Origin: Gammaproteobacteria bacterium RIFCSPHIGHO2_12_FULL_63_22 | GTDB taxonomy: Bacteria > Pseudomonadota > Gammaproteobacteria > Xanthomonadales > Xanthomonadaceae | Assembly: GCA_001801685.1 (NCBI GenBank) | Contig: MGYJ01000061.1 | Span: 311,182-375,181 of the forward strand | Direction of reading: 5' to 3' | Length of the DNA: 64,000 nt | Shown here: one piece after another, positions 50,671 to 58,891 of the stretch | Layout: every line of letters begins with the position of its first letter | Numbering within the stretch: position 1 is the stretch's first letter | Translations under genes and position numbers: made by a program | Notes under the pieces: generated by a model | Told to the model about the DNA's origin: nothing | The model's database searches: none | Seen by the model: only the letters and a program-made list of their open reading frames with translations

Positions 50671-51446
50671 CGCGCTGGATGCGGAGTATGCACAAGTGGG
50701 TAGGGTTGGTCCTCGCGGTGCAGTTCGTCCTGTGGATGGCGAGCGGACTGGTGATGAGCCTGCTCGATCATGAGCGAGTTGAAGGAGAGCATCATCGCGC
50801 CAATCACGCGCAGGCGGCCAAGACATGGCCAACGGGCACGCTGTCGCCATCGCAGGTCTTAGCGGCGGCCCGCCGGCCGGTGGAAGGACTGGAAACCAGG
50901 TGGGTACGGGATCAGCCCGTCTATCGATTGAGCGAGGGGTCCAGCGTTTGGCTGGTACGTGCGGCCGACGGTCGCCCGCTCCGGGTAGATGCGGTCATGG
51001 CGGCCGCAATTGCTGCGGCAGATTACGTAGGGGAGGGCGCCGCCAGCGCGCCCGAGCCGCTGGCGCGCCCGACATCCGAGGTGCGCGGGCATGAAGGTCC
51101 GATCTGGCGAGTAGCCTTTCGCGATGCTGACGACACCACGCTGTACATTTCCGCATGGGACGGCCGGATCCTCGAGCGCCGCAACCGCAGTTGGCGACTG
51201 TTCGATGTCTTCTGGATGCTTCACATCATGGACTACGGCAAGCGCGAAAATTTCAATAACCCGCTCGTCATCATGGCGGCCTCTGGCGGACTGTGGATCG
51301 CGCTGTCTGGTGTCTGGCTGTTGGTTACCAGTTTTCGGCTGGTAGCACGCAAGCGTCTCGCTCCGCTGTCGTCCGATAGCGCGCACAAAAAAACCCGACT
51401 GACTGGACAGCCGGGGCTCGATGAGAACCTAAAGCAAAACGATTAG
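50667..51446 (+). CDS. PepSY domain membrane protein (second of pair)
   Basis: The 259-residue protein has the same layout as the preceding gene: N-terminal membrane segment (WVGLVLAVQFVLWMASGLVM), periplasmic domain with GPIWRVAFRDADDTTLYISA and FWMLHIMDYGKRENFNNPLV, and a C-terminal membrane segment (SGGLWIALSGVWLLVTSF). The ATGA overlap couples the two. The conserved W-M-L-H-I-M-D-Y block in both suggests duplication and a heterodimer. A role in copper or iron handling is inferred from place only. Confidence 0.8.
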   Translation: MTRWMRSMHKWVGLVLAVQFVLWMASGLVMSLLDHERVEGEHHRANHAQAAKTWPTGTLSPSQVLAAARRPVEGLETRWVRDQPVYRLSEGSSVWLVRAADGRPLRVDAVMAAAIAAADYVGEGAASAPEPLARPTSEVRGHEGPIWRVAFRDADDTTLYISAWDGRILERRNRSWRLFDVFWMLHIMDYGKRENFNNPLVIMAASGGLWIALSGVWLLVTSFRLVARKRLAPLSSDSAHKKTRLTGQPGLDENLKQND

Positions 51447-51721
51447 TCGAAAAGCTCGGTGTGCTCGAAGCCCGGAGCTAAAGTGATGTGATGAACCCAG
51501 ACGCCGCCCTTGCCCTCGAGGGCGACCCACAATTCATCGAACACGCCCTTGCGAACGCGCACTCCCATAGGGCTTTCACCAGCCATTGAGCGCTGTTCGG
51601 TACTGAGCTTGGCCAAGCCGGCGTAGCTGTTGTAGCTATCGGTGTGGCCGTACTGCGAAACCAGTTGCTGGTAATCGTGCGCATTCGGCGCAGTGCTGTT
51701 TGGCGACTGCGAATAGTCCAT
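51443..51721 (-). CDS. Hypothetical small protein
   Basis: I do not recognise this 92-residue protein. It is hydrophilic with no signal peptide. The N-terminal half is rich in Ser, Tyr and Asn (QYGHTDSYNSYAGL), and the second half reads RVRKGVFDELWVALEGKGGV and HITLAPGFEHTELFD. It overlaps the convergent PepSY gene by 4 bases and is divergent from the short MerR-like gene. It may be real because its codon pattern is sensible, but no family supports it. Confidence 0.5.
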   Translation of the reverse strand: MDYSQSPNSTAPNAHDYQQLVSQYGHTDSYNSYAGLAKLSTEQRSMAGESPMGVRVRKGVFDELWVALEGKGGVWVHHITLAPGFEHTELFD

Positions 51722-51740
51722 GCGGATCCCCTTCTAGGAC

Positions 51741-51761
51741 CCGTCTTCCACAAGTAGACGG
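51741..51761. promoter_or_regulatory. Inverted repeat CCGTCT/AGACGG between two divergent genes
   Basis: Six-base perfect arms enclose a 9-base loop. It lies 19 bases from the small hypothetical gene and 66 from the MerR-like gene. No T-run follows, so an operator is more likely than a terminator. Confidence 0.3.
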
Positions 51762-51827
51762 ATTCGCCTATGCTTGCGTGGCGACCCTACACCGGGAAGC
51801 GCGCGAACGTGCTCAGCTGAACTGCCA

Positions 51828-52082
51828 ATGAGAATCGGGATACTCGCCAAACGCAGCGGATGCAAGGTTGTCGTCATTCGCCACTTCGAGAAACAGGGGC
51901 TGCTGTCCGCTCCACCGCGCGCCCTATCCGGACAGAGAAACTACGGCGAAGCGGATATAGCGCGGGTGATCTTCATCGTGCGGCGGCTCGAGTCTGGAGT
52001 CGGGCTGACCCAAGTGATGAGAGACCTCGAACTGCGAGACGCCAGAATCAAGGGCAGTGGTTCAGGCTCGAGCCTCGAGTGA
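51828..52082 (+). CDS. Short MerR-like DNA-binding protein
   Basis: The 84-residue protein consists of little more than a MerR winged HTH: IGILAKRSGCKVVVIRHFEK, LSGQRNYGEADIARVIFIVR, LESGVGLTQVMRDLELRDAR. The normal TIRYYER segment is altered to VVVIRHFEK, and the dimer helix and metal-binding loop are absent. Shortened MerR proteins of this kind accompany DUF3703 and cadmium/zinc genes. It overlaps the DUF3703 gene by 4 bases (GTGA). It could act as a repressor, or need a partner to sense metal. Confidence 0.7.
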   Translation: MRIGILAKRSGCKVVVIRHFEKQGLLSAPPRALSGQRNYGEADIARVIFIVRRLESGVGLTQVMRDLELRDARIKGSGSGSSLE

Positions 52083-52426
52083 CAAACACCAAGCTGGAAG
52101 CTGCAGTTAAGGTCGAATGGCAGCGTGCCAATTCCGCTGTAGCTGACGGTGACCTGGGCATCGCATTTGCTCATCTGGAACGCGCGCACATCCTCAGCCA
52201 ACGCTTGACGCTGATGCACGTCCGCACCCACGTGGCCATGTTCCGGATTGGGTGGCGACGCCGAGACCTCCACGAGCTGCTCGGCCAGATGGCGCGCATC
52301 GTGGCAGCGACCTTTTTCTCCCGGATATGGGTGCCGATCGGCAATACCGGCGGGGCCAACGTGAGCGCGTTCCGGCCCATGCCCGTGCCCGACGACCTGA
52401 ACGCCGTGCTCAATGAAATTGTGTAA
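52079..52426 (+). CDS. DUF3703 family protein
   Basis: The 115-residue protein starts with GTG in the MerR-like stop. It shows the DUF3703 features: EWQRANSAVADGDLGIAFAH, LERAHILSQ, HVRTHVAMFRIGWRRRD, and WVPIGNTGGANVSAFRPMPV. There is no signal or membrane segment. The family is found next to czc and cad genes across proteobacteria, with unknown function; His residues in HLERAHILSQ and MHVRTHVAM may bind metal. Confidence 0.82.
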   Translation: MTNTKLEAAVKVEWQRANSAVADGDLGIAFAHLERAHILSQRLTLMHVRTHVAMFRIGWRRRDLHELLGQMARIVAATFFSRIWVPIGNTGGANVSAFRPMPVPDDLNAVLNEIV

Positions 52427-52454
52427 CGGCGGAAGCATCCGCTACCCTGCACGG

Positions 52455-52841
52455 ATGGCTTACCCCCACTCCAAACCACTGATTACCCGCCTGCGCGCCT
52501 CCGCGCGCCTGGTGGTTATGGTGCTTTTGGTATTCCTGATGAAGGTCGGAATGGTCGTTGCCTGCTCGGCCAACGACTTCGAACCGGCCGCACCAGACGG
52601 CATGTGGACATCTAGCGTCTCCCTCGCGGCGACCATGGCCGACGGCTCAGGCGACGACAGCAAGATTCCCGATCCACTGCCACATCCGAGTTGCGTGGAC
52701 TGCCACTGCCACCATGCCGCAGCACTGACGCCTGAAACCGCGTCGCTCGCTTGGTCAGTAACGAATGCCGAGCCCACAGGCGTGTTTATTCACCACCGCC
52801 TCGCTCCCCCGCGCCGCGAGTTACGCCCGCCAATCGCCTGA
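52455..52841 (+). CDS. CzcI-like small periplasmic protein ahead of czcCBA
   Basis: The 128-residue protein has one hydrophobic N-terminal segment (VVMVLLVFLMKVGMVVACSA) and a Cys/His motif, SCVDCHCHHAAAL, near residue 80. Small proteins with this plan (CzcI type) lie just before czcC in many RND operons and may bind zinc and modulate induction. The C-terminus ends RRELRPPIA, as in CopL-like proteins. Start 52455 is chosen since the in-frame 52413 start overlaps the preceding gene. Confidence 0.65.
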   Translation: MAYPHSKPLITRLRASARLVVMVLLVFLMKVGMVVACSANDFEPAAPDGMWTSSVSLAATMADGSGDDSKIPDPLPHPSCVDCHCHHAAALTPETASLAWSVTNAEPTGVFIHHRLAPPRRELRPPIA

Positions 52842-52907
52842 GCACGTCGCCCATGCACCCTGACGCTTTGCCGTCCGGGGATGACGTTCGCTCAGAGGAT
52901 TCACACA

Positions 52908-54203
52908 ATGCCTGCTTTTCATGCCACCCGACTCAGCCGAGTCGGGCGGTGGATCGGTATGGGATGGCTGCTCGCCAGTCTAGCCCTGCCTGTTGCCGCC
53001 AAACCCCAAGCCACTCCACCAGCTCCGACCCCACTTGCTCCTAACCCGCTACGGGACGCGCTTCGCGCTGCCTGGCAAAACCATCCGACGGCTCGGGCAA
53101 CGGAAGGCAGCCTTGCCGCCGCGCAGGCCCGGGCCGACGCCGCAAGTCAACCGCTCTACAACCCTGAAGTTGATCTCGACGCGGAGAGAGAGGGCGACGC
53201 CCGCACCACGACCGCGGGACTGAGCCTGACGCTTGACCTGAGTGGCAAGCGACGGGCGCGAGCCGACGCTGCGACCGCCCGCGTCGATCAAGTGACAGCA
53301 GAAGCGCGCCTCCGTCGACGTGATTTCACCCGCCAATGGTTTACGAGTTGGGCGGACTTGCGGACTTCGCAACGGCGCGCACTCACCGGGGAACGCCGCG
53401 TGGCCTTGGTCAGCCGCTTTGCGGGGCTGGCCGAAAAGCAATTCGCCGCCGATGACATCTCCGGGCTCGAGCGCGATTTGGCCTTGCTTGCTCGCGACGA
53501 GGCAGAGGCCGAGCAGTCGCAGCTTCTCGCCGAGCGAGCCGAGGCCGAAGCGCAATTTCGCATTGTCGGCGGACTACCGGAGCCCATGGTCGGGCTTGAT
53601 CTGCCCAGCGACTCGTTGCCATCTCCGATGGCATCCGGTTCTCCTGTGGACGAGCAACCCGAGTGGCAGGCCGCGCAAGCGGCCGCCCTGGTCGCCACTC
53701 GCGAGATAGACGTGGCCCGCCGCAATCGAATTGCTGATCCGACGCTGGGGCTGCGTGGCGGCCGGGTCAAGTTCGGCGATGTGCACGACAACATCATCGG
53801 TGTCTCGATCAGCGTCCCGCTGGTCGTGCGCAATTCATTCAGCGCAGAAGTGGTTGCCGCCCAGGCCGACGCCGATGTCGCTACTGCCGAAGCCGCTCGA
53901 GTTCGGATCGAACTGGAGGCCGAACGCCGCCGCGCAACGGACAGCTTTGCAGCAGCCCGCGCGGCATGGTCTCGCTGGCGCAGCAGCCGCGGCACGGATA
54001 TTGACCGCCGCGCCAGTCTCCTCGAGCGCCTTTGGCGCGAAGGCGAGCTGTCCACGGCCGATTACCTGCTGCAGCTCAAGCAAACCCTGGAAACCGAATT
54101 GGCTGGCGCCGAGCTCGAAGCTCGCTTGTGGCGCAGCTACACCGACTATCTCGCCGCCACCGGTCAGCTTGAACGCTGGTCGGGCCTGGAGGGCACCCCA
54201 TGA
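52908..54203 (+). CDS. czcC: CzcC-type outer-membrane factor (TolC family)
   Basis: The 431-residue TolC-family protein has a signal peptide (cleaved near PVAAKP) and two long helical repeats: ALRAAWQNHPTARATEGSL, then AALVATREIDVARRNRIADP. Further family marks are LSLTLDLSGKRRARADAA and VSISVPLVVRNSFSAEVVAA. It forms the outer-membrane tunnel for the CzcBA pump. Its stop overlaps czcB (ATGA). Confidence 0.9.
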   Translation: MPAFHATRLSRVGRWIGMGWLLASLALPVAAKPQATPPAPTPLAPNPLRDALRAAWQNHPTARATEGSLAAAQARADAASQPLYNPEVDLDAEREGDARTTTAGLSLTLDLSGKRRARADAATARVDQVTAEARLRRRDFTRQWFTSWADLRTSQRRALTGERRVALVSRFAGLAEKQFAADDISGLERDLALLARDEAEAEQSQLLAERAEAEAQFRIVGGLPEPMVGLDLPSDSLPSPMASGSPVDEQPEWQAAQAAALVATREIDVARRNRIADPTLGLRGGRVKFGDVHDNIIGVSISVPLVVRNSFSAEVVAAQADADVATAEAARVRIELEAERRRATDSFAAARAAWSRWRSSRGTDIDRRASLLERLWREGELSTADYLLQLKQTLETELAGAELEARLWRSYTDYLAATGQLERWSGLEGTP

Positions 54204-55420
54204 GAACGACTATGACCAACGTGATTCGTGTCCTGACACTGCCCTTGACCGTCGCGATACTGCTGGCGCTGTCGAGCTGTTCCAAGGCACCAGACCAGGG
54301 CGAGTCGCCCAAGCCTGCTTCGTCGCCGGCCAAGGAAGCCAAACACGAAGAGGGCGGTGAAGAGCACGCCGACGAAGGCGGGGATCATGCAGAAGAATCG
54401 GAAGCCACGCCGCCGGTAGTGATGGACGACGCAGCGCTCGAGGCTGCTGGCATCAAGCTTCAAACCCTGCAACCGAGCTTGCTGAGCGAGGAGTTGCGGG
54501 CACCCGGCGAAGTCGTGGACAACGCCTACGGCACCACGCTGATTACGCCCCGCGTCGAGGCCCTGGTGGTGCGCCGACATGCAAGGATTGGTGACGAAGT
54601 CCGTGCCGGAGCGCCGTTGGCCACCTTATCCAGCGTGGACGTCGCCAATGCGCAAGCTGACCTGAAGATTGCCGAACAGGAATGGCGGCGCGTTTCCGCC
54701 CTGGGCCGGGAAGCGGTGTCAGGCCGCCGCATCAACGAAGCACAGGTCGCCGTCGAGCGCGCCCGCGCTACCGCTCGCGCGTACGGGTTGCCCGGTACGG
54801 CGGCCGGACGCACCAATGGCGAGTTCACGCTGACAGCACCGCATGCGGGACGGATCACTGAGGATGAATTCCTGGTCGGTGAACGTATAGAACCAGGCAA
54901 GACCTTGTTCCGGCTGGTGGATGAGTCAGTCGTGTGGGTAGACGCGAAATTGCCCTCCGGAACCGCGTCGCGAATCACCCCCGGAAGCGTGGCCACTATC
55001 GTCCTCGGTGGTAAACGCATCGCCGGCAAGGTTTTGCGCAGCGCCCATCGCACGTCTGATGCCACTCGCAACGCCTCAATTCGATTGGAGGTGCCCAATG
55101 CTGATGACCGATTGCATGGTGGTGATTTCGTCGAGGTGTATTTCGAGGCCGCTGCCTCGACTGACGGCAATGATCCCGCATCGAGCCAATTGGCGATCCC
55201 GACCGATGCGTTGGTTCAGATTGAAGGCGAAACCGTCGTGTTCCGTCGCAATGCCACCGGCGCGCTCGAGCCGGTGCCTGTACGCACCGGTGAAGTCATC
55301 GGCGATCGCACCGTGATCCGCGAGGGTCTCAAGGCGGGTGAAAGTGTCGTGGTTGCCGGAGCCTTTGCCGTCAAGTCGCAGATGCTCAAGGCACAACTGG
55401 GAGAGGGTCATGGTCATTGA
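54200..55420 (+). CDS. czcB: CzcB-type membrane fusion protein
   Basis: The 406-residue periplasmic adaptor has a lipobox (LALSSC, Cys27) and an acidic/His linker (HEEGGEEHADEGGDHAEE) likely to bind metal. The core has the lipoyl halves TPRVEALVVRRHARIGDEVR and FTLTAPHAGRITEDEFLVGE, a hairpin, the beta-barrel and the membrane-proximal domain (LKAGESVVVAGAFAVKSQML). It links CzcA to CzcC. The C-terminus GEGHGH adds His. Confidence 0.9.
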   Translation: MRTTMTNVIRVLTLPLTVAILLALSSCSKAPDQGESPKPASSPAKEAKHEEGGEEHADEGGDHAEESEATPPVVMDDAALEAAGIKLQTLQPSLLSEELRAPGEVVDNAYGTTLITPRVEALVVRRHARIGDEVRAGAPLATLSSVDVANAQADLKIAEQEWRRVSALGREAVSGRRINEAQVAVERARATARAYGLPGTAAGRTNGEFTLTAPHAGRITEDEFLVGERIEPGKTLFRLVDESVVWVDAKLPSGTASRITPGSVATIVLGGKRIAGKVLRSAHRTSDATRNASIRLEVPNADDRLHGGDFVEVYFEAAASTDGNDPASSQLAIPTDALVQIEGETVVFRRNATGALEPVPVRTGEVIGDRTVIREGLKAGESVVVAGAFAVKSQMLKAQLGEGHGH

Positions 55421-55450
55421 CTCTCGGTTGGCAACGCAAGGCGGTGCACC

Positions 55451-58400
55451 ATGCTGAACGGCCTGGTCGAGCTTTCCCTGCGCTACAAATTCCTGGTGCT
55501 GATCATTTTTGCGGTGGTGGCCTTTCTCGGCATCAGCGCGGTCCGCAATGTACCCATCGATGCCTTCCCGGATGTGACCCCGGCGCAGGTCAACATCTAT
55601 ACCGAGTCGCCCGGCCTGGCGGCTGAAGACGTCGAGCAGCTACTGACCACGCCGGTGGAATCTGCCCTGGCGGGTTTGCCGAAGGTGCAGGAAATACGTT
55701 CTGTCAGTCTGTTCGGCCTGTCGTATGTCGCCGTCTATTTCGAAGATGACATGGACACCTATTTCGCCCGTCAGCTGGTCAATGAACGCCTCCAGGAAAT
55801 CGGTGACCGTTTGCCCGAGGGCTATGGCAAACCGAGCATGGGCCCGAACACCTCGGGCCTTGGCCAGGTGTTCTGGTATACGGTCGAACGCGCTCCCGGC
55901 GTCAGCAAGGAGCAAGTCACCGACATGGACCTGCGCACCTGGCAGGAATGGACCGTGCGTCTCGTACTGCGCACAGCGCCGGGCGTGGACGACGTCACGT
56001 CCTGGGGCGGTGGCGAGCGCGAGTTCCAGGTGCACATCGATCCGCAACGCCTCTATGCCCGCGGCTTGGGCTTTGGCGATGTGATTGCCGCATTGCCTGC
56101 CAACAACGGTCAGGTCGGCGGAAACGTCATGGACGTGGGTCGTGAACAATTCCTAGTGCGCGGCCTGGGCCTGTTGAAATCGACCAAGGACATCGGCTCG
56201 ATCGTGCTCAAGGCCGAGCATGGCGTACCGGTGTACCTGCGCGATGTCGCGACCGTCGTGGAAGCGCCGGCACCGCGCTTTGGCGCGGTAACCCGCGATG
56301 GCCAGGAAGTCGTGCTGGGCATGGCGCTGGCGCGCATTGGCGAGAACGCGAAGGACGTGGTCGAGGCGGTCAAGGGCAAGCTCGACATCGTCCGTGATGC
56401 GCTGCCCAAGACCATGGTGCTCAAGCCAATTTACGAGCGCACAGACCTGGTTAACAAGGCGGTCCGCACCGCGGTGATGGCGCTGATCGAAGGCTCGGTG
56501 CTGGTGGCGATCATCCTGTACCTGTTCCTGGGTGAGTTGCGCTCGGCGCTGGTGGTGATCGTGACGCTGCCCTTGGCCATGCTCATTGCCTTCATCGGCA
56601 TGGGTCAGGTCGGCATGTCGGCCAACCTGATGTCGCTGGCCGGGTTGGCAATCGGCATCGGCATGATGGTGGACGGCGCGGTGGTGATGGTGGAGAACGC
56701 GTTCCGGATCATGGCCGAGCGCCTGGAGCATGGCGAACAGGTCGACCGAACTTCCGCGGTGCTCACGGCGGCGCGGGAGGTGGCGAATCCGATCACCTTT
56801 GCAATCGGCATCATCATCGTGGTCTTCCTGCCGCTGTTTTCGCTCGAGGGACTGGAAGGCAAGATGTTCAAGCCGATGGCCTTCAACATCGCGTTCGCCA
56901 TGGCCGGTTCGATGCTGCTTAGCCTGACCCTGATCCCGGTGTTGGCATCGATGATCCTGAAGCCCAAGCCCGAGCGCGACACCTGGTTGGTAGCCCGGAT
57001 CAAGCGTGTCTACCGGCCGTTGCTCGACAAGGCCCTGGCGCGCAAGCGGGTCGTAGTGGTGAGTGCCGCGGTGGCCTTGTTGGCCAGCCTGGCCTTGTTT
57101 CCCTTCCTCGGGAAGGAGTTCATGCCGCAGCTTCAAGAGGGTTCCATCATGTGGCGGGTCACGGGCATTCCGTCGACATCGCTCAACGAATCGATCCGCA
57201 CCAGCAACACGATCGCCGCGGCCTTCAAGAAATTTCCCGAAGTGGAGACGACGCTGGCCATGATCGGCCGTGCAGAAAAGGGCGAGACTGCGGACGTCAA
57301 CTACATGGAGATCTACACGGCGCTCAAACCCGAGGATGAGTGGACCAGCGGACGCAACATCAAGCAGCTCGAAGAAGCCATGCAGGAAACGCTGGAGAAG
57401 GTGGTGCCCAATGTGGTGCCCGGTTACACCCAGCCCATCCAGATGCGCGTCGAGGAACTAATCTCCGGCGTGCGCGCGACCCTGGCATTGAAGCTGTACG
57501 GTGAAGACCTGGAGGAGCTGGATCGCATTAGCGCCCAGCTCAAGACCGCGCTCGCCAAAGTGCCCGGGGTCGCGGACCTGTCGCTTGAAGCCAACGTCGG
57601 CAAGCCGCAAATCCAGATCCAGGTCGATCGTGATGAGCTGGCCCGACACGGCATGAATGCCGAGGAAGTCCTGACCATCGTTCGCAACGGCCTGGGTGGA
57701 GAACCTGTCAGCGTCTTGCTTGATGGCGTGAAGCGTTTCGACATTGCCGTGCGCCTGAGCAATGAGACGCGCAATTCGGTCGAGGCCTTGCGTCAGATCC
57801 CGTTGCGAACTTCCACCGGCGCGGTGGTGCCACTGTCGGAGGTAGCCGAAGTCAGCGTGGCCGAAGGGTACTCCTTCGTGCGTCGCGAGCAACTGCAACG
57901 CTACGCGGTGATCCAGATGGACGTGCGAGGCCGCGATGTCGACAGTTTCGTCAAGGAAGCCGAGGTCGCGATCAAGCAGCAGGTGAAGTTGCCGGCTGGC
58001 TATTGGATCGAATGGGGCGGCGCGTTCGAGAACCAGCAACGCGCTTTGGCCAAGCTCGCCCTGATCGTACCGATCACGATTTTCTTCATCTTCGTGCTGC
58101 TTTACACGGCCTTCAATTCAATCAAATACGCGGCCCTCATCCTGGCCAATGTCCCGTTCGCGACCATTGGCGGATTGCTCGCACTATTCGTGACGGGACA
58201 GTACCTTTCGGTGCCGTCGGCCATTGGATTTATTGCAGTGTTCGGGGTGGCAATGCTCAATGGCATCGTGCTGGTGAGCTTCCTCAATGAATTGCGCGAC
58301 AAGGGCCTGTCGGTGCGGGAAGCGGTGGTGCAGGGAACAGCACTGCGATTGCGACCGGTGCTGATGACAGCAAGTGTCGCGATCCTCGGTTTGGTCCCAA

Positions 58401-58564
58401 TGTTGCTTTCCAGCGGCGTTGGTGCCGAGACCCAGCGACCGTTGGCCACGGTGGTGGTCGGTGGTTTGCTCAGCTCCACGTTGTTGACCTTGATCCTGCT
58501 GCCCGTGCTCTACGAGTGGATGGAAAATCGCGCCGAGCGCAAAACCAAGGAGGCTGCCCGATGA
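55451..58564 (+). CDS. czcA: CzcA-type heavy-metal RND pump
   Basis: The 1037-residue inner-membrane pump has the RND layout of two six-helix repeats, each with a large periplasmic loop. Typical stretches are NVPIDAFPDVTPAQVNIYTE, GLGQVFWYTVERAP, TLAMIGRAEKGE and FVRREQLQRYAVIQMDVRGR. Helix 4 reads GIGMMVDGAVVMVENAFRI. Classical Zn/Co/Cd pumps have DFG...DGA...EN there and Cu pumps have a DAA variant, so the first Asp of the usual signature is absent. Metal specificity is uncertain; the surrounding Zn/Cd exporters favour divalent cations. It is coupled to the PII-like gene by ATGA. Confidence 0.92.
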   Translation: MLNGLVELSLRYKFLVLIIFAVVAFLGISAVRNVPIDAFPDVTPAQVNIYTESPGLAAEDVEQLLTTPVESALAGLPKVQEIRSVSLFGLSYVAVYFEDDMDTYFARQLVNERLQEIGDRLPEGYGKPSMGPNTSGLGQVFWYTVERAPGVSKEQVTDMDLRTWQEWTVRLVLRTAPGVDDVTSWGGGEREFQVHIDPQRLYARGLGFGDVIAALPANNGQVGGNVMDVGREQFLVRGLGLLKSTKDIGSIVLKAEHGVPVYLRDVATVVEAPAPRFGAVTRDGQEVVLGMALARIGENAKDVVEAVKGKLDIVRDALPKTMVLKPIYERTDLVNKAVRTAVMALIEGSVLVAIILYLFLGELRSALVVIVTLPLAMLIAFIGMGQVGMSANLMSLAGLAIGIGMMVDGAVVMVENAFRIMAERLEHGEQVDRTSAVLTAAREVANPITFAIGIIIVVFLPLFSLEGLEGKMFKPMAFNIAFAMAGSMLLSLTLIPVLASMILKPKPERDTWLVARIKRVYRPLLDKALARKRVVVVSAAVALLASLALFPFLGKEFMPQLQEGSIMWRVTGIPSTSLNESIRTSNTIAAAFKKFPEVETTLAMIGRAEKGETADVNYMEIYTALKPEDEWTSGRNIKQLEEAMQETLEKVVPNVVPGYTQPIQMRVEELISGVRATLALKLYGEDLEELDRISAQLKTALAKVPGVADLSLEANVGKPQIQIQVDRDELARHGMNAEEVLTIVRNGLGGEPVSVLLDGVKRFDIAVRLSNETRNSVEALRQIPLRTSTGAVVPLSEVAEVSVAEGYSFVRREQLQRYAVIQMDVRGRDVDSFVKEAEVAIKQQVKLPAGYWIEWGGAFENQQRALAKLALIVPITIFFIFVLLYTAFNSIKYAALILANVPFATIGGLLALFVTGQYLSVPSAIGFIAVFGVAMLNGIVLVSFLNELRDKGLSVREAVVQGTALRLRPVLMTASVAILGLVPMLLSSGVGAETQRPLATVVVGGLLSSTLLTLILLPVLYEWMENRAERKTKEAAR

Positions 58565-58890
58565 AACAGATAAAGGCATTCGTTCACCGTAACCGCGTGT
58601 CGGATCTGATCCATGGGCTCGAGGCGGCAGGATTCCGCCGTCTCAGTCTCTTCGACGTCAAGGGCCTGCTGCGGGCGCTCAATTCGCGCGAGCAGCAGTT
58701 CTCGGTCGAGTTCGGCGACCAGGTCATCAGCGAAGTACAGATGGAGCTGTTCTGCGAGGACGTCGATCTCGCGCGAGCCGTCGAGATCTTCCAGCGCGTG
58801 GGCCGAACCGGACGTTCCGAAGCAGGATGGATCTACGTCAGTCATGTCGAGCAAACCATCGCTATCGGCAACGTACCCGAGGAGACGTGA
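58561..58890 (+). CDS. PII-like signalling protein linked to the RND pump
   Basis: The 109-residue protein has the PII fold pattern: MKQIKAFVHRNRVSDLIHGL, EAAGFRRLSLFDVKGLL, a loop in place of the T-loop, QVISEVQMELFCEDVDLARA, and GRSEAGWIYVSHVEQTIAIG. The uridylylation Tyr and the usual T-loop sequence of GlnB are absent. It is translated directly after czcA. A separate PII group near heavy-metal RND genes has been described and is the likely home of this protein; it may sense nucleotides and adjust the pump. Its ligand is unknown. Confidence 0.8.
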   Translation: MKQIKAFVHRNRVSDLIHGLEAAGFRRLSLFDVKGLLRALNSREQQFSVEFGDQVISEVQMELFCEDVDLARAVEIFQRVGRTGRSEAGWIYVSHVEQTIAIGNVPEET

Positions 58891-58891
58891 C

